This document shows, piece after piece, positions 31,202 through 39,053 of a stretch of 39,053 bases of DNA; position 1 is the stretch's first letter; each line of letters opens with the position of its first letter. The stretch lies in contig JAOARW010000082.1 of assembly GCA_025210475.1 (NCBI GenBank), forward strand, positions 1 to 39,053. The letters are read 5' to 3'. The DNA is from Carboxylicivirga sp. Its GTDB lineage: Bacteria; Bacteroidota; Bacteroidia; Bacteroidales; Marinilabiliaceae. The notes beneath the pieces are model-generated. The model had not been told where the DNA came from. It saw only the letters and a list, made by a program, of their open reading frames with translations, and searched no databases. The position numbers and the translations under genes are program-made.

Positions 31202-33244
31202 ATGAAACAAGCTGGAGATTTCAAAAGAACACTGGTAACCACTGCGTTACCTTATGCCAATGGGCCTGTTCATATTGGTCACTTAGCAGGGGTTTACGTA
31301 CCCGCTGATATTTATGTACGTTACCTGCGTTTGAAGAAAGAAGATGTTGTGTTGATTGGTGGCTCTGACGAGCATGGTGTACCCATAACTTTGAAGGCCA
31401 AAAATGAAGGTATTACACCTCAGGATGTGGTGGATAAGTTTCATGGTATTATCAAAGACTCTTTTGAGAAATTCGGTATTTCGTTCGATGTGTATTCGCG
31501 CACAACCAGCAAAACACATTACGAAACAGCTTCAGAGTTCTTCAAAACTTTGTACGATAAAGGCGAGTTTGTTGAAAAGGAATCGGAGCAATATTACGAT
31601 GAAGAAGCCAAACAGTTTTTGGCCGACCGTTATATTACCGGTACTTGTCCTCACTGTAAAAGCGAAGGTGCTTATGGCGATCAGTGCGAAAGCTGTGGTA
31701 CTTCATTAAATGCTACTGACCTGATTGATCCGCGTTCAGTTGTGTCAGGAAGCAAACCCGTGATCAGGACCACTAAACACTGGTATTTACCTTTGGATAA
31801 GCACGAGCCATTTTTAAAAGAATGGATATTAGATGGCCACAAAGAGTGGAAATCGAATGTGTATGGTCAGTGTAAATCGTGGATCGACCTTGGTTTACAG
31901 CCGCGTGCCGTAAGTCGCGATTTGGATTGGGGCGTGCCTGTTCCGGTTGAAGGAGCCGATGGCAAAGTTCTTTACGTATGGTTTGATGCACCTATTGGTT
32001 ATATCTCAGCTACCAAAGAATTAACGCCTGAGTGGGAAAAGTACTGGAAGAGTGAAGACTCACGCATGCTTCATTTCATTGGTAAAGATAACATCGTGTT
32101 TCACTGTATTGTATTTCCATCGATGCTGAAGGCGGAGGGGAGCTACATCTTACCGGAGAATGTACCGGCTAACGAATTCTTAAATCTGGAAGGTGATAAG
32201 ATATCGACTTCACGTAACTGGGCCGTTTGGTTGCACGAGTATTTGGTTGATTTCAAAGACAAGCAGGATGTATTGCGTTATACTTTAACAGCCAATGCCC
32301 CTGAAACAAAAGATAACGACTTTACCTGGAAAGATTTCCAGGCACGCAATAATAATGAGTTAGTAGCTATCCTTGGTAACTTTGTGAACCGTGCCATTGT
32401 ATTAACGCACAAATATTACGATGGAGCTGTGCCGGCGCAAGGTGAATTAACCGACTACGACAAGGAAACTTTAGCTGAAATTCCTGTGTTGGTGAAGAAG
32501 GTAGAGGATGCCCTGAATAACTTCAAATTCCGTGAGGCAGTGAAAGAAGCCATCAATCTGTCTCGTTTAGGAAACAAGTATTTAGCTGACATGGAGCCAT
32601 GGAAGCTGATGAAGACCGACCCTGAGCGCGTGAAGACGATTATGAACATCGCCCTTCAGATTACGGCAAATACAGCTATTCTAATTGAGCCATTCTTGCC
32701 TTTTACGGCTAAGAAAATGCAAAATATGCTAAATCTGGAAGGTTTAACTTGGGCCGATTGTGGTAAATTGGATTTCCTTGCCGAAGGTCACATGGTCAAC
32801 AAGCCTGAGTTATTGTTCGAGAAGATTGAAGACGAAACCATCCAGGGCCAGTTAGACAAGTTGGAACAAACCAAGATAGATAACGAGGCGGCTAACAAAA
32901 CAGCTGCACCAGCCAAGGAAAACATTGAGTTCGATGATTTTGTGAAGATGGACATCCGCGTAGGAACCATCCTTGAAGCAGAGAAAGTGGCCAAGACCAA
33001 GAAGTTACTTCAGTTAAAAGTTGATACAGGTATCGACCAGCGTACTGTAGTTTCAGGTATTGCTGAGTTCTTCAAACCAGAAGACATCATTGGTAAACAA
33101 GTGAGTATTTTGGTCAACCTGGCACCTCGTAAAATCAGAGGCATCGAATCGCAGGGTATGATTTTAATGGCGGAAGATGCTACCGGAAAGCTTGAGTTTG
33201 TTGCTCCGGCTAATGCTGTTAAAGAAGGATCGGAAGTAAGGTAG
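31202..33244 (+). CDS. metG: Methionine-tRNA ligase
   Basis: This 680-residue enzyme charges tRNA-Met with methionine. The HIGH motif is at 24-27. A zinc knob follows (CPHC...CESC, about residues 148-163), and the KMSKS-like loop KISTS is at 333-337. The anticodon-binding helical domain is at about 380-550. The C-terminal EMAP/Trbp111-like tRNA-binding domain (FDDFVKMDIRVGTILEAEKV and PRKIRGIESQGMIL regions, about 575-680) is fused, as in many Bacteroidota. Length and order of domains are normal. It has its own promoter upstream and a terminator downstream, so it is monocistronic. Confidence 0.98.
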   Translation: MKQAGDFKRTLVTTALPYANGPVHIGHLAGVYVPADIYVRYLRLKKEDVVLIGGSDEHGVPITLKAKNEGITPQDVVDKFHGIIKDSFEKFGISFDVYSRTTSKTHYETASEFFKTLYDKGEFVEKESEQYYDEEAKQFLADRYITGTCPHCKSEGAYGDQCESCGTSLNATDLIDPRSVVSGSKPVIRTTKHWYLPLDKHEPFLKEWILDGHKEWKSNVYGQCKSWIDLGLQPRAVSRDLDWGVPVPVEGADGKVLYVWFDAPIGYISATKELTPEWEKYWKSEDSRMLHFIGKDNIVFHCIVFPSMLKAEGSYILPENVPANEFLNLEGDKISTSRNWAVWLHEYLVDFKDKQDVLRYTLTANAPETKDNDFTWKDFQARNNNELVAILGNFVNRAIVLTHKYYDGAVPAQGELTDYDKETLAEIPVLVKKVEDALNNFKFREAVKEAINLSRLGNKYLADMEPWKLMKTDPERVKTIMNIALQITANTAILIEPFLPFTAKKMQNMLNLEGLTWADCGKLDFLAEGHMVNKPELLFEKIEDETIQGQLDKLEQTKIDNEAANKTAAPAKENIEFDDFVKMDIRVGTILEAEKVAKTKKLLQLKVDTGIDQRTVVSGIAEFFKPEDIIGKQVSILVNLAPRKIRGIESQGMILMAEDATGKLEFVAPANAVKEGSEVR

Positions 33245-33285
33245 AGAAGACAGATGACTGAGGACGGAAGACCGAAGATATAGAG

Positions 33286-33318
33286 AATCGCATCATTTAA
33301 TTGGTGCGATTTTTTTAT
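33286..33318 (+). terminator. Rho-independent terminator of metG
   Basis: AATCGCATCA (33286-33295) pairs with TGGTGCGATT (33302-33311), 10 bp with one G:T pair, around TTTAAT. A run of T follows. It lies 41 bp after the metG stop. Confidence 0.92.
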
Positions 33319-33321
33319 TTA

Positions 33322-33445
33322 TACGCAGAGTCGCAAAGGTATAGAGTTTTAATAATGAGAAATGAGGCGTTAGGTACTGCAGCATATCTTTCTCGATATT
33401 TACAAAGAGTTTTATATAAACTCTGCGTCTCAGTGTCTCTGCGTT
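33322..33445. repeat. Inverted pair of the CAGAGACACGGAG dispersed repeat, downstream of metG
   Basis: ACGCAGAGTCGCAAAG begins near 33323, and the best copy lies inverted at 33420-33445 (CTCTGCGTCTCAGTGTCTC core). It is the same family as the pair before metG. The remainder of the 341-bp gap 33245-33585 holds short words (GACTGAGGAC, CTTCTCTC) and no ORF. Confidence 0.65.
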
Positions 33446-33585
33446 AAATTTATTCGTCTTGTAAATCATCTCACCACTCTTCTCTCACTTCTCATCTCTT
33501 CTTTATTTTGCGTCTCTATCTTAATTCCCGTAACTTGCACATCGCAAAATGACTTGCTGCGGGTCAGTTAATCAACCTGGATTTT

Positions 33586-34035
33586 ATGTATCTGAAATAT
33601 ATTTTAACAGGCATTGCATTGCTAATTGGTGGTTTACTTTCTGTTCAGGGAAGTATTAATTCGCAATTGGGAAGCATTCTAAAGAGTCCTACCCAAGCTG
33701 CTTTCGTCAACTTTTTTGTTGGAACACTGGTATTGTTGGCAATTAATGTCGCTATTAAAACAGAATTGCCTGCAAAGGAAACCATCAAAGACCTTCCCCT
33801 ATATTTATTTATTGGTGGCATCATGGGTGCCATCTATGTAAGTTCAGCCATTATCCTTATCCCTAAAATTGGTGTTGCAACCATGCTTGGCGCCTCTATT
33901 GGCGGGCAAATGATTGTTGCATCCATCATTGATCATTACGGTTTTTTTAACATTCCGGTACATGCAATTTCTCCCGGAAGAGTCATTGGAATTATCCTGC
34001 TGATTGCAGGCGTATTTTTAATTCAAAGATTTTAG
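33586..34035 (+). CDS. DMT-type transporter, YdcZ family
   Basis: This 149-residue integral membrane protein has five hydrophobic helices (about 5-22, 40-60, 68-90, 95-115, 125-145). The sequences LLIGGLLSVQGSINSQLG and AFVNFFVGTLVLL in the first half and GASIGGQMIVASIIDHYG later are typical YdcZ (DUF606) blocks, half-size members of the DMT/EamA superfamily. It probably exports or exchanges a small metabolite as a dimer. The substrate is not known. It stands alone between metG and mutA. Confidence 0.9.
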   Translation: MYLKYILTGIALLIGGLLSVQGSINSQLGSILKSPTQAAFVNFFVGTLVLLAINVAIKTELPAKETIKDLPLYLFIGGIMGAIYVSSAIILIPKIGVATMLGASIGGQMIVASIIDHYGFFNIPVHAISPGRVIGIILLIAGVFLIQRF

Positions 34036-34226
34036 AATTATTCTGCATTAGCAGGTAGAAGGTTTTGAATTAAAGAAATTTAGCTTTAATAACTCACTGA
34101 TTAAGTATTAGTTGCATAGATAGAACACATTTAATGTATGAAGATACTTGCATATATTATTGATTATCATGCTCTATAACACCATTAAAAACAGTTAAAA
34201 TATCTATTTAATATCAACAAAAGGTT

Positions 34227-34234
34227 TATTTTTG
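34227..34234 (+). promoter_or_regulatory. -7 box of mutA
   Basis: TATTTTTG exactly matches TAnnTTTG and lies 29 bp before the ATG at 34263. No strong -33 element is apparent. Confidence 0.55.
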
Positions 34235-34262
34235 CGCCTTGGAAAAAACAAACAGTTACATT

Positions 34263-36131
34263 ATGGCAGATAACACAAAACAACTGTTATTTAGTGATTT
34301 TCCGAAAGTATCCACTCAAGAGTGGATGGATAAAATCACGGCAGACCTGAAAGGGGCAGACTTTGAGAAGAAGCTGGTATGGAGAACCAACGAAGGGTTC
34401 AACGTTCAGCCATTCTATCGTTCTGAAGACCTTGAATCATTGAACTATTTAAAAAGCCAGCCTGGCGAGTTTCCGTATGTACGCGGTAACAATGCAAAAA
34501 CCAATAAGTGGTTTGTACGTCAGGACATCCTTGTGAAAGATGCGAAAGAGGCGAACGAAAAAGCACTGACTGTACTTACCAAAGGAGTAGATAGTATTGG
34601 CTTCGTTATCGAGGACAAAGCGCTTGTTTCGGAAGCTAACATCGAGGCTTTGTTAAAGAACTTTATTTCAGACGATGTGGAAATTAACTTCAACGCTTGC
34701 TGCGGAAACAAGGAGTTGGTTGAGTCGGTTGTGAAGGTTCTTAACAAGATGAATCGCACTCACGCTGAGGTAAAAGGTTCAATTGATTTTGATCCGGTTG
34801 GTTCATTAACGATCAAAGGAAAAGCTTGTCTTTCTATGGAAGAAGCTTTCGACCGTTCAAAAGAAATTATTGAGGTAGCAAAAAATTTCCCTCAGTTCAA
34901 AACAGTAGCTGTAAATGCTAAGCATTTTAACAATGCTGGTTCTTCTATCGTGCAGGAGTTGGCTTTTGGTTTGGCAATGGGTAATGAGTATTTATCTCAG
35001 CTAACAGAGTGTGGACTTTCTATCAATGAAGCAGCTTCAAATATCAAGTTCAACTTTGGTATTAGCGGTAACTACTTTATGGAAATTGCTAAACTACGTG
35101 CTGGTCGTATGTTGTGGGCTAAAATTGTTGAAGCTTACAAGCCAACTGGCGTTGAGGTATGCAAAATGCATGTTCACTCTGAAACTTCTGACTGGAACAA
35201 GACTATTTTCGATCCAAACGTAAACATGCTTCGTACACAAACAGAGGCTATGTCTGCATCATTGGGTGGAACGCAGTCATTAACTGTTCAGCCATACGAT
35301 ACATTGTACAAAGATTCAGATGAATTCTCTGAGCGTATCGCGCGTAACCAACAGTTATTGTTGAAAGAAGAATCACATTTCGAAAAGATTGTTGACCCTT
35401 CAGCGGGTTCTTATTATATCGAAAACCTAACAGACAATATTGCTGAGCAGGCATGGGCGTTGTTTGTTGAGGTAGAAGAAAAAGGTGGTTTCATTGCAGC
35501 TATGAAAGAAGGCTTTATTCAAGGTCTTGTTAAAGAAACTGCTGAAAAACGTCGCAAGGCCGTAGCTACTCGTCGCGAAAACCTATTAGGAACTAACCAG
35601 TTCCCTAACACAGGTGAAATTATCTCTGCTAACATCGATGCTAAGAAATTAGTTAAAGGATGTGGTTGTGGTGAAGACAAAGAAGTTGAGCCAATCAAGT
35701 TGTTCCGCGGAGCACAAGACTTTGAAGAATTACGTTTAGCTACTGAAAATGCCGCGAAACGTCCTAAAGTGTTTATGCTGACTTATGGTAACTTAGCCAT
35801 GCGTTTAGCTCGTTCACAGTTCTCAGGTAACTTCTTCGGATGTGCCGGTTACGAAATTCAGGATAACCTTGGTTTCGAGACGATTGAGGCTGGTGTTGAA
35901 GCAGCCAAAGCCGCTAATGCAGACATCGTTGTACTTTGTAGTGCTGATGATGAGTATGCAGAGGCAGCTCCTAAAGCTTTCGAATTATTAGGCGATACAC
36001 CATTGGTAATTGCCGGTGCACCTGCTTGTGCAGATGAGCTAAAAGCTAAAGGCATCACTAACTTTGTGAATGTTCGTTCGAATGTATTAGAGACATTGCA
36101 AGGCTTTAACGAGATGGTTCTAGAAAAATAG
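34263..36131 (+). CDS. mutA: Methylmalonyl-CoA mutase small (beta) subunit
   Basis: This subunit has 622 residues from the ATG at 34263; an upstream in-frame TTG at 34239 is less likely. It is the non-catalytic partner of MutB in interconverting methylmalonyl-CoA and succinyl-CoA, which underlies propionate production from succinate in this phylum. It has the TIM-barrel part (FNVQPFYRSEDL, SAGSYYIENLTDNIAEQAW) and a degenerate B12-type C-terminal domain that lacks the DxHxxG cobalamin-binding motif, as expected for the small subunit. Codon use favours highly expressed codons. It is separated from mutB by 461 bp containing a four-helix-bundle gene. Confidence 0.95.
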   Translation: MADNTKQLLFSDFPKVSTQEWMDKITADLKGADFEKKLVWRTNEGFNVQPFYRSEDLESLNYLKSQPGEFPYVRGNNAKTNKWFVRQDILVKDAKEANEKALTVLTKGVDSIGFVIEDKALVSEANIEALLKNFISDDVEINFNACCGNKELVESVVKVLNKMNRTHAEVKGSIDFDPVGSLTIKGKACLSMEEAFDRSKEIIEVAKNFPQFKTVAVNAKHFNNAGSSIVQELAFGLAMGNEYLSQLTECGLSINEAASNIKFNFGISGNYFMEIAKLRAGRMLWAKIVEAYKPTGVEVCKMHVHSETSDWNKTIFDPNVNMLRTQTEAMSASLGGTQSLTVQPYDTLYKDSDEFSERIARNQQLLLKEESHFEKIVDPSAGSYYIENLTDNIAEQAWALFVEVEEKGGFIAAMKEGFIQGLVKETAEKRRKAVATRRENLLGTNQFPNTGEIISANIDAKKLVKGCGCGEDKEVEPIKLFRGAQDFEELRLATENAAKRPKVFMLTYGNLAMRLARSQFSGNFFGCAGYEIQDNLGFETIEAGVEAAKAANADIVVLCSADDEYAEAAPKAFELLGDTPLVIAGAPACADELKAKGITNFVNVRSNVLETLQGFNEMVLEK

Positions 36132-36186
36132 ACTTTGAGACTATAGACTTTTAGACTTAAGACCATTTGAGAGAATAATTATAGCA
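36129..36186 (+). repeat. TAGACTT-word repeats between mutA and the four-helix-bundle gene
   Basis: TAGACTT occurs at 36129, 36144 and 36152; the first overlaps the mutA stop codon. After the four-helix-bundle gene, inverted versions of the word (GTCTA at 36561 and 36568, ATCTA at 36553 and 36576) precede mutB. The small gene is therefore bracketed by inverted copies of a short word. Confidence 0.5.
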
Positions 36187-36558
36187 ATGAAAAGGAAGCA
36201 TAATTTTAAAGAACTTCAGATTTGGCAGAGGAGTAGAACTCTTGTTAAAGATATCTATCAGCTTACATCTGAATTTCCTAAATCCGAATTGTATGGCTTA
36301 GTTAGTCAAATGAGGCGTGCTTCTGTGTCAATCCCTTCTAACATTGCAGAAGGTTCTGGCAGGAAAACGAGTAAGGAATTTAGTCGTTTTTTGGAAATTG
36401 CATATAGCTCATCATTAGAGCTTGAAACACAATTGTATCTTTCATTTGATCTTGCGTTTATTTCAGAATCAAAATTGGATGAGTATCTAAACAAAACTGA
36501 TGAAGTTCAAAAGATGATTTCTTCATTTGACAGTAAAGTTCTGGCAGATAATATCTAA
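36187..36558 (+). CDS. Four-helix-bundle protein (S23/IVS-type)
   Basis: This 123-residue protein has the canonical blocks of the S23-type four-helix-bundle family: FKELQIWQRSRTLVKDIYQLT at the start, FPKSELYGLVSQMRRASVSIPSNIAEGSGR in the middle, and FSRFLEIAYSSSLELETQL later. Members were first seen as ORFs in 23S rRNA intervening sequences and are scattered in Bacteroidota genomes; the Avd protein of diversity-generating retroelements has the same fold. Its function here is unknown. It sits between mutA and mutB, which are normally adjacent, and is flanked by short inverted words, as if inserted. Confidence 0.9.
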   Translation: MKRKHNFKELQIWQRSRTLVKDIYQLTSEFPKSELYGLVSQMRRASVSIPSNIAEGSGRKTSKEFSRFLEIAYSSSLELETQLYLSFDLAFISESKLDEYLNKTDEVQKMISSFDSKVLADNI

Positions 36559-36592
36559 TCGTCTATTGTCTAAACATCTAAAAATCTTTAAA

Positions 36593-38749
36593 ATGAGACC
36601 AAAATTTAATAACATAGATTTCAAAACCAAGCCTTGTGGAAAGACGGATACAAAAGCTTGGGAACAAAAACACGGGGTGAAGAAAGATTGGGTGACTCCA
36701 GAGCAGATCCCTGTTAAACCAGTTTATAGTAAGGATGATTTGGAAGGTATGGAGCATTTGAACTATGCTGCTGGTTTACCTCCTTATTTACGCGGACCTT
36801 ATTCAATGATGTACGCAATGCGTCCATGGACGGTTCGTCAGTATGCAGGTTTCTCTACTGCTGAAGAATCAAACGCATTTTACCGTCGTAACTTAGCTGC
36901 TGGTCAGAAAGGTTTATCTGTAGCATTTGACTTGGCAACACACCGTGGATACGATTCAGACCACAAACGTGTAGAAGGTGATGTTGGTAAAGCTGGTGTG
37001 GCTATCGATTCAATCCTTGATATGAACGTTCTTTTCGATGGTATTCCATTGGATAAGATGTCTGTATCGATGACCATGAACGGTGCTGTATTGCCGGTAA
37101 TGGCTTTCTACATCGTAGCTGGTTTAGAGCAAGGTGTTAAGTTAGAGCAGATGGCTGGTACTATCCAGAACGATATCCTGAAGGAGTTCATGGTACGTAA
37201 CACTTACATCTACCCACCAGAATTCTCGATGAAGGTAATTGCCGACATCTTTGAATATACATCACAGAAGATGCCTAAGTTTAACTCAATTTCTATCTCA
37301 GGTTACCACATGCAAGAAGCAGGTGCAACTGCCGATATCGAGTTAGCTTATACTTTGGCCGATGGTTTAGAATACCTTCGTGCAGGTACTCAGGCAGGAT
37401 TAGATATTGATGCTTTTGCACCTCGTTTATCATTCTTCTGGGCCATTGGTATGAACCACTTTATGGAGATTGCCAAGATGCGTGCAGGACGTATGTTATG
37501 GGCGAAGATTGTGAAGCAATTCAATCCTAAAAATCCTAAGTCATTGGCGTTACGAACGCACTCACAGACTTCAGGATGGTCATTAACTGAGCAGGATCCG
37601 TTTAACAACGTTGGTCGTACTTGTGTTGAGGCAATGGGTGCTGCCCTTGGTCATACACAGTCGTTACACACTAACGCATTGGATGAGGCGATTGCATTGC
37701 CAACTGACTTCTCTGCTCGTATTGCTCGTAACACACAGATTTTCATCCAGGATGAAACGCAAATCTGTAAGGCTGTTGATCCATGGGCTGGATCATACTA
37801 CGTTGAGTCATTGACTAACGAGTTGGTAGAAAAAGCCTGGGCGCACATCCAGGAGATTGAGTCACTAGGTGGTATGGCTAAAGCGATTGAGTCAGGTATT
37901 CCTAAGATGCGTATCGAAGAGGCTGCTGCTCGTACACAGGCTAAAATCGATAGCAAGACTCAGACGATTGTGGGTACTAACAAGTATCGTCTTGAGAAAG
38001 AAGATCCAATTGACATCTTAGATGTTGATAACATGGAGGTTCGTCGTTCACAAATTGAGCGTTTACAGAAGCTTCGTGCTGACCGTAACGAAGAAGAGGT
38101 ACAAGCTGCATTAGCCAAGATTACTAAAGCAGTTGAAACTGGTGAAGGTAACTTGCTTGAATTAGCTGTTGATGCTGCTCAGAAGCGTGCTTCATTGGGT
38201 GAAATCTCTGACGCTTGCGAAAAGATTGTAGGTAGATATAACGCAGTAATCAGATCAATTTCAGGAGTGTATAGCGCAGAAGCAGCAGACGATCAAGAGT
38301 TTGCAAAAGCATCAGAATTAGCAAAAGAATTTGCTGAGAAAGAAGGCCGTCAGCCTCGTATCATGATCGCCAAAATGGGTCAGGATGGTCACGACCGCGG
38401 TGCTAAAGTTGTAGCAACCGGTTATGCTGATATAGGTTTCGACGTGGATATGGGACCATTGTTCCAGACGCCGGAAGAAGCGGCTAAGCAAGCTGTTGAA
38501 AATGATGTACACGTAGTTGGTGTTTCTTCATTGGCAGCAGGTCACAAAACTTTAGTTCCTCAGATTATTGAAGAGCTTAAGAAACTAGGTCGTGAGGATA
38601 TTTTAGTAATCTGTGGTGGTGTTATTCCGGCTCAGGATTACCAATTCCTTTATGACGCTGGTGCCGTAGCTATCTTCGGTCCTGGTACTTCAGTTGCTAA
38701 AGCAGGTTCTGACATCTTGAACCTATTGATGGAGCAAGCTGCTGAGTAG
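36593..38749 (+). CDS. mutB: Methylmalonyl-CoA mutase large (alpha) subunit
   Basis: This is the catalytic, adenosylcobalamin-dependent subunit, 718 residues from the ATG at 36593. A longer reading from 36527 would overlap the four-helix-bundle gene and is rejected. The TIM barrel contains YSMMYAMRPWTVRQYAGFS, FDLATHRGYDSD and TNALDEAIALPTDFSARIAR. The C-terminal domain has the cobalamin-binding motif GQDGHDRG (DxHxxG) and later GGVIPAQDY. The codon use matches mutA. A terminator follows after about 50 bp. With mutA it forms the heterodimer for the propionate/succinate pathway. Confidence 0.97.
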   Translation: MRPKFNNIDFKTKPCGKTDTKAWEQKHGVKKDWVTPEQIPVKPVYSKDDLEGMEHLNYAAGLPPYLRGPYSMMYAMRPWTVRQYAGFSTAEESNAFYRRNLAAGQKGLSVAFDLATHRGYDSDHKRVEGDVGKAGVAIDSILDMNVLFDGIPLDKMSVSMTMNGAVLPVMAFYIVAGLEQGVKLEQMAGTIQNDILKEFMVRNTYIYPPEFSMKVIADIFEYTSQKMPKFNSISISGYHMQEAGATADIELAYTLADGLEYLRAGTQAGLDIDAFAPRLSFFWAIGMNHFMEIAKMRAGRMLWAKIVKQFNPKNPKSLALRTHSQTSGWSLTEQDPFNNVGRTCVEAMGAALGHTQSLHTNALDEAIALPTDFSARIARNTQIFIQDETQICKAVDPWAGSYYVESLTNELVEKAWAHIQEIESLGGMAKAIESGIPKMRIEEAAARTQAKIDSKTQTIVGTNKYRLEKEDPIDILDVDNMEVRRSQIERLQKLRADRNEEEVQAALAKITKAVETGEGNLLELAVDAAQKRASLGEISDACEKIVGRYNAVIRSISGVYSAEAADDQEFAKASELAKEFAEKEGRQPRIMIAKMGQDGHDRGAKVVATGYADIGFDVDMGPLFQTPEEAAKQAVENDVHVVGVSSLAAGHKTLVPQIIEELKKLGREDILVICGGVIPAQDYQFLYDAGAVAIFGPGTSVAKAGSDILNLLMEQAAE

Positions 38750-38761
38750 TGAATAGATAAT

Positions 38762-38788
38762 AGTGCGCGGTGCATAGTGCACGGTGCA
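38762..38788 (+). repeat. Tandem AGTGC(A/G)(T/C)GGTGCA copies after mutB
   Basis: Two imperfect copies of the 13-mer seen at 9643 lie in tandem here: AGTGCGCGGTGCA (38762-38774) and AGTGCACGGTGCA (38776-38788). Confidence 0.7.
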
Positions 38789-38798
38789 AAAGATAAAA

Positions 38799-38828
38799 GA
38801 AAGCCACCTCGTTTTGGGGTGGCTTTTT
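38799..38828 (+). terminator. Rho-independent terminator of mutB
   Basis: AAAGCCACC (38800-38808) pairs exactly with GGTGGCTTT (38818-38826) around a 9-base loop and runs into a T tract. From here to the window end (38829-39025) no other feature is apparent. Confidence 0.92.
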
Positions 38829-39025
38829 GCTTCCTGGATTTGTGTAAGCAAAGATGGAGTTTTGGCTTTTCTTTCTTGTTTCAGCTGATTTATAAGAGTA
38901 TTTAAAGTACGAGTTGAAACCTTTGCAAGGCAATAATACCATTAAGTCTCAGATTAATAGTTATTTAAGTTGGTTTTGTTTTGGATTTTCATTAACTTAA
39001 AGATGTGATTAAAAAGGAGTTACAT

Positions 39026-39053
39026 ATGAGTTTTGTATCGCATCATGTCGAAC
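39026..39053 (+). CDS. Possible start of a gene cut by the window end
   Basis: ATG at 39026 follows AAAAAGGAGTTACAT, a strong Shine-Dalgarno sequence at good spacing, unusual in this AT-rich window. The open frame reads MSFVSHHVE to the last base. With nine residues the product cannot be named, and chance is possible. Confidence 0.35.

Noticed and set aside
33420..33445. Insertion-sequence end
   Set aside because: No transposase or target duplication nearby; it belongs to a dispersed short repeat family.
36187..36558. Diversity-generating retroelement (Avd-like protein)
   Set aside because: The fold is shared, but no reverse transcriptase and no template/variable repeat pair is present in this window.
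36187..36558. 23S rRNA intervening sequence
   Set aside because: No rRNA sequence flanks the gene; it lies between mutA and mutB.

Overview
The window is chromosomal DNA of a Bacteroidota bacterium, probably a marine or gut-type Bacteroidales/Marinilabiliales (the rank below phylum is inference). The reasons are the many lipoproteins and outer-membrane barrels, separate mutA and mutB subunits of methylmalonyl-CoA mutase, LytS/LytTR and BlaI/M56-TonB regulators, and promoters with the Bacteroidota -7 box TAnnTTTG (upstream of the BlaI-type repressor, metG and mutA). No rRNA, tRNA, CRISPR array, prophage or transposase was found.

Region 1 (1-7727) is a sulfated-glycan island: a possible tail of an upstream gene, a Cys-type sulfatase, a GH20 hexosaminidase lipoprotein and a second Cys-type sulfatase, in one direction and closely spaced. 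A terminator follows, then a large membrane-anchored regulator that appears to fuse a degenerate PI-PLC-like barrel, a LamG domain, one membrane helix and a cytoplasmic winged helix. Region 2 (8085-11363) is a three-gene exported set: a Tat-type Gfo/Idh/MocA oxidoreductase, a DUF1080 protein and a sugar isomerase-like lipoprotein. This is the signature of 3-keto-glycoside chemistry. Region 3 (11463-15747) has a TonB-dependent-receptor-type barrel divergent from a LytS-type kinase and LytTR regulator; the shared intergenic region carries two identical octamers exactly 21 bp apart, the geometry expected of a LytTR site.

Region 4 (15800-18276) is a tandem pair of paralogous outer-membrane barrels, one of which carries six WG repeats at its N-terminus. 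Region 5 (18406-21890) has a flavodoxin-like reductase, then a BlaI-type repressor with promoter and operator half-sites, an M56/TonB sensor protease with an unusual triplicated C-terminal repeat, and a lipoprotein that copies part of that protease. Region 6 (21905-31000) is mostly housekeeping or poorly characterised: a DUF255 thioredoxin protein, a lipoprotein/barrel pair, an HU-like protein preceded by three 22-bp-phased operator-like elements, a TPR lipoprotein, RlpA, DUF502, YjbR, YraN and an LD-carboxypeptidase. Region 7 (31133-39053) holds metG, bracketed by pairs of one dispersed inverted repeat, a YdcZ transporter, and mutA and mutB separated by an S23-type four-helix-bundle gene with TAGACTT-like flanks. 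The window ends in a possible new gene start.

The strongest candidates for something new are the PLC-like/LamG/winged-helix regulator, the LytTR and HU operator architectures, the modified M56/TonB system and the four-helix-bundle cassette splitting mutA from mutB. All functions are predictions from reading the sequence; no database search was run.
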